From Pseudomonadota bacterium (GTDB taxonomy: Bacteria; Pseudomonadota; Alphaproteobacteria; Rhizobiales; Xanthobacteraceae): 64,000 bases of DNA. The stretch spans positions 1 through 64,000 of the forward strand of contig JAEWFG010000032.1 of assembly GCA_023388935.1 (NCBI GenBank), written 5' to 3'. Under the pieces are notes generated by a model. That model was given only the letters and a program-made list of their open reading frames with translations, made no database searches and had not been told where the DNA came from. The translations under genes were made by a program, and so were the position numbers. Below are positions 44,653-56,500 of the stretch, piece after piece (within the stretch, counting starts at the first letter, position 1; each line of letters opens with the position of its first letter).

Positions 44653-45156
44653 CTAGCTCTCCACAGGGGGAAAAGTCAGCGCCGGACTCTGCCTCTTCTC
44701 AGCCTGTTCGCGTTCCATCACAAGCTTACTATACCGCTCATCACCAGTAACTTCCTCTCCTATCCAATCTGGCAATCCCAACTGGCGATCTTCTCGGTCC
44801 AGCTCAACTTCTGCGACGATAACACCTTCAAGACTTCCTTCGTAAACATCTATTTCCCAGCTCAAACCCGCATGCGGAACGTAGTGCCGGACTTTCTCCA
44901 ATCGACGACCGTCGCACATCAAACGTAAAATTTCCTCCGCGTCTGACGTCGGAATTTCATATTCGTATTCGCACCGCCTCAATCCGTCGCGTCGACCCTT
45001 AACAGTTATGGTTGCTATGTCATCCAGCACGCGTACGCGTACTTTACGACCGTTCTCATATGCGACTAGACCGTCTCGAATGCGAGCGGTCTTAATTACA
45101 GATTGCTTCCAGCCATCGTTAGCGACCAGGAACTTTCGTTCGATCTCGATTGGCAT
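44653..45156 (-). CDS. CYTH-domain protein (triphosphate tunnel metalloenzyme)
   Basis: A 167-residue single-domain CYTH protein. It opens with MPIEIERKFLVANDGWKQ, holding the ExExK signature (Glu4, Glu6, Lys8) that binds the triphosphate metal. Tunnel strands include RKVRVRVLDDIATITVKGRR, RRCEYEYEIP and SWEIDVYEGSLEGVIVAEVE; the end has EEVTGDERYSK. Bacterial members are usually inorganic triphosphatases, some class IV adenylate cyclases. No CHAD domain is fused. It lies downstream of a decayed LysR gene on the same strand. The exact substrate is open. Confidence 0.87.
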   Translation of the reverse strand: MPIEIERKFLVANDGWKQSVIKTARIRDGLVAYENGRKVRVRVLDDIATITVKGRRDGLRRCEYEYEIPTSDAEEILRLMCDGRRLEKVRHYVPHAGLSWEIDVYEGSLEGVIVAEVELDREDRQLGLPDWIGEEVTGDERYSKLVMEREQAEKRQSPALTFPPVES

Positions 45157-45192
45157 ATGTTGGTCCTCACCGGAGTGGGTGAGTATATCAGC

Positions 45193-45636
45193 TCAGAACC
45201 AAGTTCCGCGACACCATTGGCGCGGAGACTGCGGCAACGTGACGGAGAAGCTTTCATTCCCGATGAGCACAGTCTCGAAAGCCTCGGTCAAATCCAAGGG
45301 TACGAGCGGGTCACGATCCTCGGCAGCGATATTGGTCTTTCTCACCGTATCGCAGCTAGGAAAGCACCTCCCTCGCACGTTCTAGATACTGGCGAAAATC
45401 GAGCGCTGCCTCAGAACGATATTGAGCTCGTCGAGGATGCGACGAATTTGCTCCAGGAATTGATCTCCCGCCGTGGTCTGCCGGATGCCGGGGCGATGCC
45501 GATTGAACAGCGCCGATCTGGTCCTCCAGCGCGCCCTGACGCGGCGGCTCACGGTGCAGGCAGGAACGCCCAGCAGTTCGCCTGCCCTGCGAAAGCTGCC
45601 CTGCTCAGCCGCAACCAAGTCTGAATTAGATCGCAA
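45193..45636 (-). pseudogene. LysR-family regulator, decayed
   Basis: Minus-strand codons from about 45636 encode a LysR helix-turn-helix: AAEQGSFRRAGELLGVPACT then VSRRVRA, followed by LFNRHRPGIRQTTAGDQFLE and QIRRILDEL. After about 84 codons the frame stops. Further downstream GNESFSVTLPQ in another frame resembles the effector-domain segment of such regulators, so the C-terminal domain survives only as broken pieces. No start with a ribosome binding site is evident. It is a former regulator, not functional as read. Confidence 0.6.
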
Positions 45637-45741
45637 GCTCGGTGTTCCCGACCATGCGCTCTACGCCATTAGACGGCTCTGATTGCAAACACGGTGACGG
45701 CAGCAGCGCTTACGTTGTTTGCTTGCATGCCGAACCTTTCC

Positions 45742-46152
45742 CTAGTGATGCCCGAGCGGCGGCGCGTAAACGGGGGCAGCAGGTCGGTATGGAACGACGG
45801 AGTTGCCGAAATTCCTGCCGTATTGCTGCTGGACGCCGGGGATATTCACCACGCCGGTTTTGGTGTCGGGTGAACGCGCATCCAGCGGCGGGACGTTGCC
45901 GATCGGATTGGTTTCATCGACCTTGCGCTTGAGTTGCTCGTTGAGACGATCGAGCGCACGACCTTCCCTGGCCTTGGCGTCTGGCCCCGTCTTTCCGTCG
46001 CCATTGCCTATGCGATCGGACCCGTCGAGGCTCTTCGGCAGCTGCGGTGGTGGGCTGACGATGATTTCAGGCAGTGACGTTTGTGCTTCTGCTTCAACTG
46101 GCATCACCACCGACACCATGATCGCAATCGCGCCAAGGATCGTGCCGCGCAT
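45742..46152 (-). CDS. Small secreted proline-rich protein, end of the adhesin operon
   Basis: A 136-residue protein. ATG 46152 (MRGTILGAIAIMVSVVMPVE) has AGGAG six bases upstream and gives a clean signal peptide with cleavage near AEAQ; an earlier ATG at 46194 overlaps the transglycosylase stop (ATGA). The mature part is polar and Pro/Asn-rich (EIIVSPPPQLPKSLDGS; NPIGNVPPLDARSPD) and ends PAAPVYAPPLGHH. No domain is recognisable. As the last gene of the string it may be a periplasmic or surface accessory of the adhesin. Confidence 0.6.
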   Translation of the reverse strand: MRGTILGAIAIMVSVVMPVEAEAQTSLPEIIVSPPPQLPKSLDGSDRIGNGDGKTGPDAKAREGRALDRLNEQLKRKVDETNPIGNVPPLDARSPDTKTGVVNIPGVQQQYGRNFGNSVVPYRPAAPVYAPPLGHH

Positions 46153-46190
46153 CCAAATCTCCTGTCCGGCCGTTCGATTGCTATCGGATC

Positions 46191-47003
46191 TCATCGTCGT
46201 GTCGCCCTCACCTGCGTCACCAGCGCACCAAGCCTGATGTTGAGCGCGGCCAGGTCGACGGAGCCGATGCGCCCGACGCCCAAACACTTCCGCCCGCACC
46301 CGCCCGCGACCGGTTCGCCGAACGTTGCCACTGGAACGCTTCCAACGACTGGAAAGCCGCGCGCGAACAGTTTGCTCCGCACAGCGACGCAATAATTGAC
46401 GGACAGATGCGAGAAGCGGCTCTCGCCATGGCCCGCTCGATACTTCATCGTTGCGGTACACAGATCCCCGCGGGCCAGACGCCATGCACCCACGAGATAA
46501 GCTACACCATATCTGATATTGGTCGCAGGCACCGCCAGGTCGGCATTGCTGCCGGAAAAGCCCAGCATTCGCGCTGTCGACGGCAGAATCTGCATCAAGC
46601 CGATCTCGCCCACGCCACCGATTGCAGCAGGGTTGTAGCCGCTTTCCACGGCCATCACCGCTTCGGCGATGTCCGGAGCAAGGCCGGTGCCCGCGACTTC
46701 CTTCTCGATCAGGGCGCGATAGCCGGCACGTGCATCGAGAGCCGGCAGCGACGGCGCCTGTGCTCTCGGTGGATCTGTGAATCGCCTGGATCCGGAATTT
46801 GCTTCCGATGGCGCGACCTTCGAACCATCCGCAGCCTCGGTCGCCGCAACGCTGGTGTTGACCGAGGCCGGGAGCGGCTTCGGTTCAGCGCGAGCAGGTA
46901 TCGACGAAAAAGCGCCCGCCGCGAGGGCGAGCGCTGGCACGAGAGCCGAGCGCCATCTGTGTCGCGGGGGGGACGATCGCGACAGGCATCGACCGTTCCG
47001 CAT
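46191..47003 (-). CDS. Lytic transglycosylase (SLT domain)
   Basis: A 270-residue exported protein. The signal sequence is RWRSALVPALALAAGAFSS with cleavage near ARA. The SLT domain has the catalytic Glu in VMAVESGYNPAAIGG, then GEIGLMQILPSTARMLGFSG and NIRYGVAYLVGAWRLARGDL, all canonical. It cleaves peptidoglycan to make gaps; such enzymes often accompany envelope-spanning systems. It lies directly after the TonB-like gene, and its stop overlaps a possible start of the next. A role in passing the adhesin or its secretion parts through the wall is inferred from context. Confidence 0.82.
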   Translation of the reverse strand: MRNGRCLSRSSPPRHRWRSALVPALALAAGAFSSIPARAEPKPLPASVNTSVAATEAADGSKVAPSEANSGSRRFTDPPRAQAPSLPALDARAGYRALIEKEVAGTGLAPDIAEAVMAVESGYNPAAIGGVGEIGLMQILPSTARMLGFSGSNADLAVPATNIRYGVAYLVGAWRLARGDLCTATMKYRAGHGESRFSHLSVNYCVAVRSKLFARGFPVVGSVPVATFGEPVAGGCGRKCLGVGRIGSVDLAALNIRLGALVTQVRATRR

Positions 47004-47507
47004 CTATCCGCCCTGCTCCGGCTGTTCTTTCGGACGCAGGGACAGACGCAAATGCAACGGCTGGAGCATCCCTGCGGGTGGCGCGCTCACTTCGGTCTCA
47101 ACGAGAAGCGCCCTCAGGCTGACGGCCGCGTCGTCGTCGAGGCCGTTAAACTCGACCCGCGCCACCTTGCCGTCCGGCGCAATCCAGCTTCGCACCACAA
47201 CCGCCAGATTTGCTTTATCGCCATCCAGTTTGGCCAGGTAGTCCTGAAAGGAACGGGCGTCCTTGTCATCGGCGGCCAGCCGCTGCTGAAAACGGCTTTG
47301 CAGCAGCCGCGCGAAGTCCTGCCAGGCGGCTGGCGCTGCCGCAGCAGCGCGGTATTCACCACCCTGTGCGGCAGCTGGCGATGATCCTGCTGCCGCGGCC
47401 CCGGATAGCAAGCCGGTGGCCGCGCCGAGCGACCAGACCAGCCGTTGCCACCACGCCGTGTCACCCTTGCGCATATTATTGCTGACCTCGGCGTCGCTCA
47501 TCTTCAT
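47004..47507 (-). CDS. TonB C-terminal-like protein
   Basis: A 167-residue protein with a short cytoplasmic N-terminus, one membrane or signal helix (WSLGAATGLLSGAAAA), a linker, and a C-terminal domain with LAVVVRSWIAPDGKVARVEF followed by LHLRLSLRPKEQPE. The latter resembles the beta-alpha-beta C-terminal domain of TonB-like energy transducers. Its start overlaps the adhesin stop by about 30 bases (ATG 47507 or 47501); ATG 47474 just after the stop is an alternative. No ExbB/ExbD is in the window. It may link inner-membrane energy to an outer-membrane partner, such as the porin of this string. Confidence 0.6.
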   Translation of the reverse strand: MKMSDAEVSNNMRKGDTAWWQRLVWSLGAATGLLSGAAAAGSSPAAAQGGEYRAAAAAPAAWQDFARLLQSRFQQRLAADDKDARSFQDYLAKLDGDKANLAVVVRSWIAPDGKVARVEFNGLDDDAAVSLRALLVETEVSAPPAGMLQPLHLRLSLRPKEQPEQGG

Positions 47508-50500
47508 CGCTACCCTGCGAGCCCCCGAAGCCCAAGAACTCGACCATGATGATCGACGCCTGACCGTTGTTGTTGGACTGCGTGGGCAATTCAGTCTGCT
47601 GCCCGGCTCCCGCAACGTTCGACGCCGTCGTCAATGCAGCAACCGGCGGCCCCTGTACTGATGCGATACCGGTCGAGGTTCCCTGCACCTGGATGTTGGA
47701 TGCGTTGACAACTTGCAGAGCCGCGAGGTTGATGTTGCCGGATACGCGAATGCCCGCTTCACCCGCGTCGATCGTGCCTAGCGGCGCGATCAGGTCGATC
47801 GAACCTGGTGCGATGGACGGGATCGGGTTCAGGGTCGCAATACCCGCACCCGACGACGGCACCTGCGGCGCGATCGTGACCCGACCGAACATGTCGTAGG
47901 TGCGACGTGGCGGCGTGTACAGCACGGTCGTCTTGGCGCCACGACCGGCGTTGATGTCACCCTCAGCCGACCAGGCCAGGATGTCGCCGCCGAATGTCGT
48001 CATGACGCGCGACAGGCCGAGCAGGATGCTGCCTTGCGAGTAGAGCTGGATATTGCCCTGCCCCTGCGTCATCACGCCCGCGGTACCGGGCGGCGACTTA
48101 CCATCGACGCCGAGCACGATCTTGCCGTGCGGAGCGAGCATCTGGATATCGCCGCCGAAATTGGTCCGCACGCCCGAGCCGCCGAATATGGTGATATCGC
48201 CCGTCGCATCCGTATCCGGGAACAGCGTTGCGATCACATCGCGGCCACGCAGGTAGGAGCCGTGACGCGGGCTCGCTGCATCATTATACTCACGACCCGC
48301 TTCGCGAAGCTCAGCGAAGTAGATGCTGCGCAGGAACACCTGCTGCTGCTCCGCTGGCAGAGCCGCAAACGCCGTGCGCGCCGCATCCGTGGTGCCGCTG
48401 AAACCGAACCGCTTCTTCATCCATTCGAGAAGTTCGTTCTCGTAGGTTTTGACGACCTTGCCCGATCCCGCCAGCGGCGAGCCTTCAGGCAACTGGTTCG
48501 CCGGATCGAGATAGAGATCCGCGAGCTTGGCGTAATCAGGACCTGCTGAACCAGTGCCCGCCAGCATGGTGACGCTCGCGCCCGGCCGGCTGTCGCCCGA
48601 GATGACTGCGCCGCGCGACGTCACCGAAGCCTTGTCTTCCATGTAGATATTGCGGCCAGCGGTGATGACGAGCGAACCCGGCCCGGCCACCTGGAACGAG
48701 CTGTCGAGAATATCGCGTCCGGCGCTGACGACTGAAACATCGTCCTCATGCGCATGAACGAACAGATTGCCATCAGCCGTTCCGCCGGTGCTCTGAAGCG
48801 TATAGCCCAACGGCGCCCCCACGCCGGGTCTGGTCCCGCTGTTGACGATGTCACGTCCCGCCATCACCCAGACATTTCCACCGCCTACGTAGGTCGTCTG
48901 TCCCGCGAAGACACTGGTGGAATTGTAGGTGAAGACGGCGCCGGTGCGGAGACCAATGATGTCCCCGTCACGGGCGTAGAACCGGTCCGGACTCGCCGTG
49001 TTGCCAACCGAAACACCATCCGACGTCGGCAAGCCAAACGCGAAATATGGATAGTACATCGTCGGGCTGAGCGGCGAGTAGAAGAGTTGCGTCCGCATGT
49101 TGTACTGGTTCGTCGGGTAGTTGAACTTGCGATCGACCAACTCCTGACGCCCGTTGACCCAGGCCGGATTGAACGGGGTCGCGATCTTGTCCTGCGAAAC
49201 GCTTGTTGGCGAGATCATGTAGCCGCCAGCATAAATCGAATCCGCGGCAAGCATTTGCAGCGATGCGTTCGCCCCAGGCGCGAGCATCAACGGATCCACC
49301 AGCAAGGGCCGGTCCGGCGTGGGGGAGTAGTACATCTTGCCCGCTGCGGGACCGTAGAAAATACTGCCCGAGCCAGCCACCGCGGTCAGGATGGACGGAT
49401 ACATGTATGCGCCGTCGGTCGGGTAATAGAAATTGCGGGGCGGATTTCCATTGCCGTCAAATTCTGAAGGCGCCGTTATCGGCGTCAGATTTCCGCCAGC
49501 GGAGAACAGGTGAATAGCCGTCTTGTCTGTCCACAGGGTGAAGCCCGCCGACATGCCTTCCTTCACAGGCACGCCGCCGATGGAAATCGGGAACAGGTTC
49601 AGCGCTTGTGTACGGGTGACATCGGACACAGCGCCGAGGACAAGATCGCCACGCGTCGACAGATTGAAGGTGGCGTCGCCCGGCACCAGTACGAGTCCGC
49701 CCGTCGCATAGGATGACGTCGCATCGAACGGGTTATACGCACGGGTATCGGTCGGATCATGCATCGGGATCGATTTCCCGGTCAGGAAGTCGATACCGCC
49801 AATAGCCCCCGACGCCAGCGACACCGATCCGCGCAAATTGACCAGCGCGCCGTTGAGACTGGCGATCGAATAAGTCTGTTCCGACGTCACGGTGCTTTCG
49901 AGCATGGCGCGCGCAGATCGAAGAGCATTCAGGCCGCCTCCGATTCGAATATCCATATCGCCACCGCCGGTCATGACGATGTCGTTGCCCACGACGCGAC
50001 CGGTTGAGCCGATCGCAACAACAAGCCCCTGACTCGCCAGGCTGGTGTTGGAATTGACACCTTGCCGCGAGATCATGCCGGCATCGCCGCCGACGCGCAT
50101 GTCGATGTTGCCGCCACCAAGCGTACCGAACCCGGTGAAGCCAAACATCTGGGCGTTCGAGTCAATCCCCGAATAGGTGCCGAAGTTGATCCACCAGGCT
50201 GTCGGGACCTTGGTATCGATTGGCGCGCTGCCAGACCCCTGACGCCACAGCCAGGTGTCAGGGGCAGCGCTTCCGACCGAACCATACTGCTGAACATCAC
50301 CCATCAGGTTGCCACCAACCGCAACCGTCAGGTTTCCGCCGTGTTCCGGATACCAGGCGCGGTAGGTGCTCGTTGAGCTGCCGTCGACGTACTTCTGATA
50401 CTCAAAGTAGTCGGTTATCAGAATGGACTTGTTTTGCATGCTGTTGCCGAGCGGCTGATTAAAGCCGGCAGCGGTGTCCGCGGCCAGGCTGCCCGACGAG

Positions 50501-53500
50501 GTGCCGGCCGTGTAAACGCCATACAGCGTTTCCATGCTGAAATCGCGCGCGCTGACGAGATCCAGATCGCCGGCGCCCGTGCGCAGGACGCTGAACATCG
50601 GACGCCCGAGCGCGTAGCTCCACGTGGAGGATGGCGATGAACACCAAGCCGTGTTCATAAGACAAAAATCATCCGATGTCATGTCGAAGGCCGCTGCAAT
50701 GTTAGCAGCAGGATCACCCACAGCCATGGTCGGATCGAGTTCAGAAAGATCGTCAATAGCTTGTTGCGTCAAAGTCGAATTGGCGTAGCTCGATACTGCG
50801 GTACCGAGAAGCCCGTAGTGCATATCCGACAGGCGAATACTTCCCTTGACCGCATTCGGATTGGTCAGCCGGCTATCTGCCGCTCCCAGATCGGCACCGG
50901 CGACCATGCGCAGCGACCAGGATTGCGAACCTTCCGGCAACATCTGGGCCAGAGCCCAGTTGCGGCCCGCCGCTCCCGGCCGCAGATTGACCTGCTTCGC
51001 ACCACCCGGCAGCACCACACTGGTGCCCGACGGAATGAACGCGCCGGATGGCAAGGCCGTATTAACAGCGAGCTTGACGATGTCGTTGTTGGCCGACGAC
51101 AGCGTGGTCAGGTCGATATGCGGCAACGCCACATTCTTCGGCCAGATCAGCGATTGCAGCGGCAGAGCGATGTTGATCATCGTTCCGGCATCGAGCTTCA
51201 TTCCCGCGGTCAATGTCGTTGCGGCCGTCAGTCGCGTGCCCGCGGCATAGGCAACGCTGTTATCCGAATTACGAACGGCTGCGCTCAGAACCGTACCCGC
51301 CGGCAGAACCACGATCTTGGACAGCACTGCCTGAACCGGCAGCAGCGTTCCTGCATTGACCGTCATCGCCGCGACATTGACGTCGTAGTTCAGCGTGACG
51401 CCACCAACAAAGGTGGTGCCCGTGGCCAGCGTGACGCCCATGTGCGGGACAATCAGCCGGGCACCGAACGCAACTATACCAGACTGCAGCACCCAGCCGT
51501 TATCGTCCAGCGTTGCCGGAGGCGTTGTAAAGCCATCATTGATGCTGCCGTAGACGCTGAGGTCGCCGCCAGCGCGCACGTTCAGACGACCGACTTCACC
51601 CGAACCCGCCTCGCCCGTTCGCAGGAAGTTCGGATTGACGCTATTGTAACGGAAGCCCGACAGATCGAGATCGCCATCGACGACTAGATCGCCGGTCGTC
51701 GCCACCTCGACCGCCGGCCGCAGATGGAACGCATTGGTATAAGCTCGCAATCCGGCAAGCTTGGTGTTCATCAGGTTGCCATTGAGCAATGCGTTGTTGA
51801 TGAACGCATCGTTCTCAAGATTGCGCATATTCATCCAGGCCTGATCGATGACCTTGTAGGCGCCGGTGTCCGGCCTGGTCTCCGTGCCATCGGGCACCGC
51901 AGCGCCGGAATATTGCCAGACCGCGTTCACCGCGATCGACATCGCGCCCTGGATGTTGAGCGCTCCGTGTGCGTCGATATTGACATCGCCGCCGGTGATG
52001 CCGCCGATACGCGGCGCATTCAGTTCGATCGTGCCGCGGGCAACGCCGTCATTCTGCCCCTTGCCGGTGCCGACGGTCGCCGAGGTGCCGTGGCGCAGGT
52101 CGATCCGCAGTCCGTCGCCGAGCGTCAGCAGGCCGTTGCCCGACGACAGTTCAACCGTCGCGCGGTTCGAACTGTCGATGATCTTGCCGTAGCTGTCGAC
52201 GCGCAGGATTTCGCCATGCGCATCGAGCATCGCCGTGCCTGCAAGCGTGAGACCGTTCATGCCGGCGAGCCGGATCGTACCGACCTGCGCTCCGCTGGCA
52301 TCGACTTTTCCATTGACCGTCAGCTGACCGCCATCAACCGACACGTTGATCTCGCGCGCCTTGAGGCCGTCACCGATAATCAGATCGCCCTGCTTGAACT
52401 GGAACGACCGGCCGCCGAACATCTGTCCGGCATTCAGCCGATCGTTCAGGCTGGCAAACTGACTGCTCAGTTGAGCAGGATCACCGAGAGTTTGCGCGGC
52501 AACCGAGATCACGCCGTTGCGGTAAGGCACGATCGTGCCGCCTGCATCATAGCTGCCGGAGGATGCGCCGTTGAACGACCCGCGCAGGTCGACGACCCCT
52601 GCCGCCGGACCGAGCGCCGTCGCGGAGACCGAACCGGCGTTGTTGAATTCAGCCGACAGGTTGACCTGCGAACCGGCGGCCTGACGGATATTGCCCCTGG
52701 TCGATTTGAGGATCAGGTCGCCGCCCCAGCTATACTGGGTCACATCGTTGAACTGGATCGCCCGGCCGCTGAGATCGATCTGCGCCAGATCCGTCAGAAT
52801 GACATCATTGGTGGCGTTGAGCGTCAGCTTGCCGCTCGGCAGCACCACCGTGCCATCGACTAGGATGCTGTCGCCGTTCAGCGTCAGCGTGCCGCCATAC
52901 TGTGCGGTTGGATCGGAAACGACGCCGGTGCCATGCACCGCGACTGCACCACCCGCCGTGATGGCGAGGATCGAGCCCTTGCCCGTCGTCAGCAGCGGCG
53001 TGTTGATGTTGAGATTGCCGCCGGAATAGGTGAATCCAACGCCATCCACATAAGCCCCGCGGCTTTGATAGATCGACAGATCACCTGCGTGGTTCGACGT
53101 CACACGATCGCTGGCGTTCAGATTGACGTTTGCAAATCCGAGCACGGAGCGGCTCAGGACGATGTCGTTATTGACGACCGTGCGCGGATCGAAGCCGAGC
53201 TCGATCTGGTTGGCATCCAGGGTCAGCGTACCCGTGCCCGTGCCAGGTCCGCCCGTCGCTACCGCCGGCGCCGGCGTGGTCGCACCGGCCCAGACAAGAT
53301 GGGACGTCCGGATCGTCGCGACATCAGTGCTGTTGCCGTACCCATACATCGCCGGTGCGGTCAGAATGAGCTGGCTGAGATTGGACTTGCCGGTGGTCGG
53401 ATCGAACGTATCGAGCGTCACCGTTCCGAACAGGTTGAAAGCGTCGCGCGCGGTCAGCGAAAACGCTTCCATCGCCGGAATGCCGGCCGACTTGTCGCCG

Positions 53501-56500
53501 AGCATCAGACGGTCGAGAATGGTCTGGCTGATATTCAGCCCCGTCGGAAGGACTCCTGCAGTCTGCGCCGCGGCAAGGCTGGCATCGGTGCCGATATTCA
53601 CCGAACCGACAGCCAGCGACAGCATCCGCGTTCCGTACCGAACGGCATTGTCGAGAACGAAGGTATTGTCCGTCGCAGCGACAATGGTGCCTTCCGAGTA
53701 GAGTCCCGTCGTACCCGAACATGTCACGGTGCACGTCCCGATCAGGATCTTGCCTGGGCCGAGCCTGCTGGTCTGCATAGCCGGCGGCGGCGCGGGCGGC
53801 AGCATGACAACCGAGCCGTTCGATACGGTCAGGACGCTGTTTCGGCCGGGCGAATAGACGAATCCGTCGCGGGAGTCCGGGCCGTTCCAGCCCCGGCCCA
53901 GCGTGTTGATCTGGCCGCCCTGCTCAATGGTTATGCCGCCATCCATATTGTTGGTGACGAGCGTGACGCTCTGCGCGGACAAAACTGCGCCGGACCGGAC
54001 GATGATGTTGCTCGACGAGCCGTTGTAATAAACATAGTTCGCCGCCTGGCCGTATACGCTGCGGCTATCGGAGCCGATCGTCTCGGTGCCGCCGATAATG
54101 AGGCGGGTCGCATGGAGACGGGCAAGCGTTTCATCCGTAATCGACGTGCCGACGAAGCCCGCCGTCGCACCCGTTGCAGCCGATACGATCTCTGTGTCAC
54201 CACTGGCGAGAACCGTAACGGTGCTGCCCCATCCATCGCCAACCGGCGCGTCGAGAAGCGTACCGTTAAAGCTCAGCGCGGTCGTGACGTTCAGTGCGTT
54301 TCGGAAGCTGATGCCAAGCTGGCCTGCATCCTGAAGCAGGCGAAGGCGCGGCACCCCGAGAATATTCGCCTGAGCCAACGCGAAGTCCGCATAACCCATT
54401 TCGTTGAACTGCGAATAGCTACGGACCGTTTTGCCCGAAGTCAGGATCACCTGGCGCGCCAGGCTCTCGACAATCCCGGTATTCGCAACGCCCAAACGGC
54501 CGGCCGCAATATATGAACCGGTTCCGGTCGGTCCGGTCCCGATCAGGCCGCGCGGATCAGGCGTGTTCGAAATCTCGATACGGAATGCGCCTGGCAACAG
54601 GGCATAGGTCGCTGGCATCAGCGTATAGACGCCCGCGGGCAATCCCGGCGTGGTGCCGTCGAGGTAGATCTGCTGACCGATCGCCGGATTCTTGGCGTCC
54701 GTTGCAACCGGCGCAATCGCCTGCGAGCCCGGCACGATGGCGTAGACAAGGTTGCTCGACTTGCTGAAGGTGAACGACGGGTTGAGCGCCACCAATGGCG
54801 CCGTCAGGACGTTGACCGAACCGCCACGGCCTGTCGTGAAGCCTTCGCCGGTCAAGGTGCCGCCGCCGCGAATATCGATTGTGGCGCCCTGATCGACCGA
54901 AATGTTCGAACCGAGCAGCGTGAGATTGGCTGACATCGGATTGAGGCCAAGCAGCGTGGTCGCCAGCGAAACACCGTTGTAGTTATAGGTCAGCCCGTCG
55001 ACCGTGCCGCCATAGGGCATGATCAGACCATCGGCGCTGACCGAAAGATAGCTTCCAGCCAGAATGTTGAGCCGGTCGGTGCCCACCCCTTTTGTGGGGT
55101 TGGTATCACCAATCTTCAGCGTCCCCATCGGAGCGCGAACGACACCGCCGACGTCAAGAATGGGAGACGACAGGATGAGCGAACCAAAGGCCGAATAGGG
55201 TACGGCCGGAAGCTCAGACGTCGTTCGCTCCGTTATAATGTGGCCGGCCTGAACGGTCGCGCTGACATTCGTCAAAGGATACATTTGCGCCGACGCGATA
55301 CGCAACGTACCGGGCGAGCTCAGAATATTGTTGATCCTGGAAGTGGAAACTGATGACTGGATCAGACGGAAATCACCGGACGACGTCAGAGCGACTTCAC
55401 CGAAGCCTCCCCGCTCGAAGGCAATTGCCTTACCACCTTTCGCCGTCACCGAGCCCTTGATACCGAACTTGAAGGTGTTGCGCGTATCAATCAGGTCGGT
55501 ATGGATCGACAGCGAACCGGCGACCGTGGGAACCGGATCGAACGTTTGAATGTCGGTGCTGAGCGTTGTCGACGTCGACAGACGGTCTCCGAGCCCGGAG
55601 ATGAGAACATAAGGCGCAGCCAGATTCACATTGATATTCGTGGGCGCCAGCGTCGACTGTGCAATGGCTCCCGCGAAGAACGACATGCTCTGGCCGACAT
55701 GCAGATCCACGTCGCCCGCGAACGAAATTGTGCCGGCGCTCAACAGTTCGAGATTGTCGAACCCGCCAGCCATGATCTGGTTCGCGCCAAGCCGGGAATG
55801 TCCGTAGATCATATTTCCTGCGGCTGGACGAGGATCAGACGGAGCGTCCTGCACGATCGTAAGTTCGCGCGCGTTCATCACCGCGTCCGCGGCGGTGTTG
55901 TAACTGTAGACGCCTGTCTCCAGCCCGATGGAGAGACGTCCGCCTGCGGCGCCGGCGCCGCCAGCCTTCGCCATCATCGAGCCTGACAGGTACAAGCCGT
56001 CACGGGAAACAATCGAGATAGAACCGCCGTTACTCGCGACGGTCGTTGCTCCACGATCAAAAAGGTCAAGGGTTGCTTGCGCACCCGAGGCGTCGAGCAC
56101 AGCACCTTGCTCAATAACAACGAATAGATTGGAGCTATCAGCAGCGCGCGCCGCGTCTTTGCTGATCGTTCCGCCGATGACAATGCTGCCGCCATTATCG
56201 ACGAAACCGAACTGTTCGCCAGCCGCGTTTTGAGCCGTCACCGCCCGTGCGGCGACGTCAATATGCGAATCGGAGCCAAGAGTGATCGCCCAGTTGTTAC
56301 CAGCGTTGACCGAGTTCGATGTGATCCCAGATACGTCGCCCCGGATGGCGACGTTGCCCGCGAAGGCATTTAACGTACCATGAACATTGACCTGGCCGGC
56401 GCTCTCGATGGTGATCGACTGTCGCGGATCGACATTGATCGTCGCGCCGTGCCCAATGTTGACGGCTGTGTTGATTTGATCAGTTTCGGTCGGAAGTTCA

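Noticed and set aside
51724..54516. Long plus-strand frames of 379 and 527 codons inside the adhesin gene
   Set aside because: They are antisense to the continuous adhesin frame and consist of Arg/Ala/Asp/His-rich sequence without domains, the usual result of GC-rich codon bias on the opposite strand.
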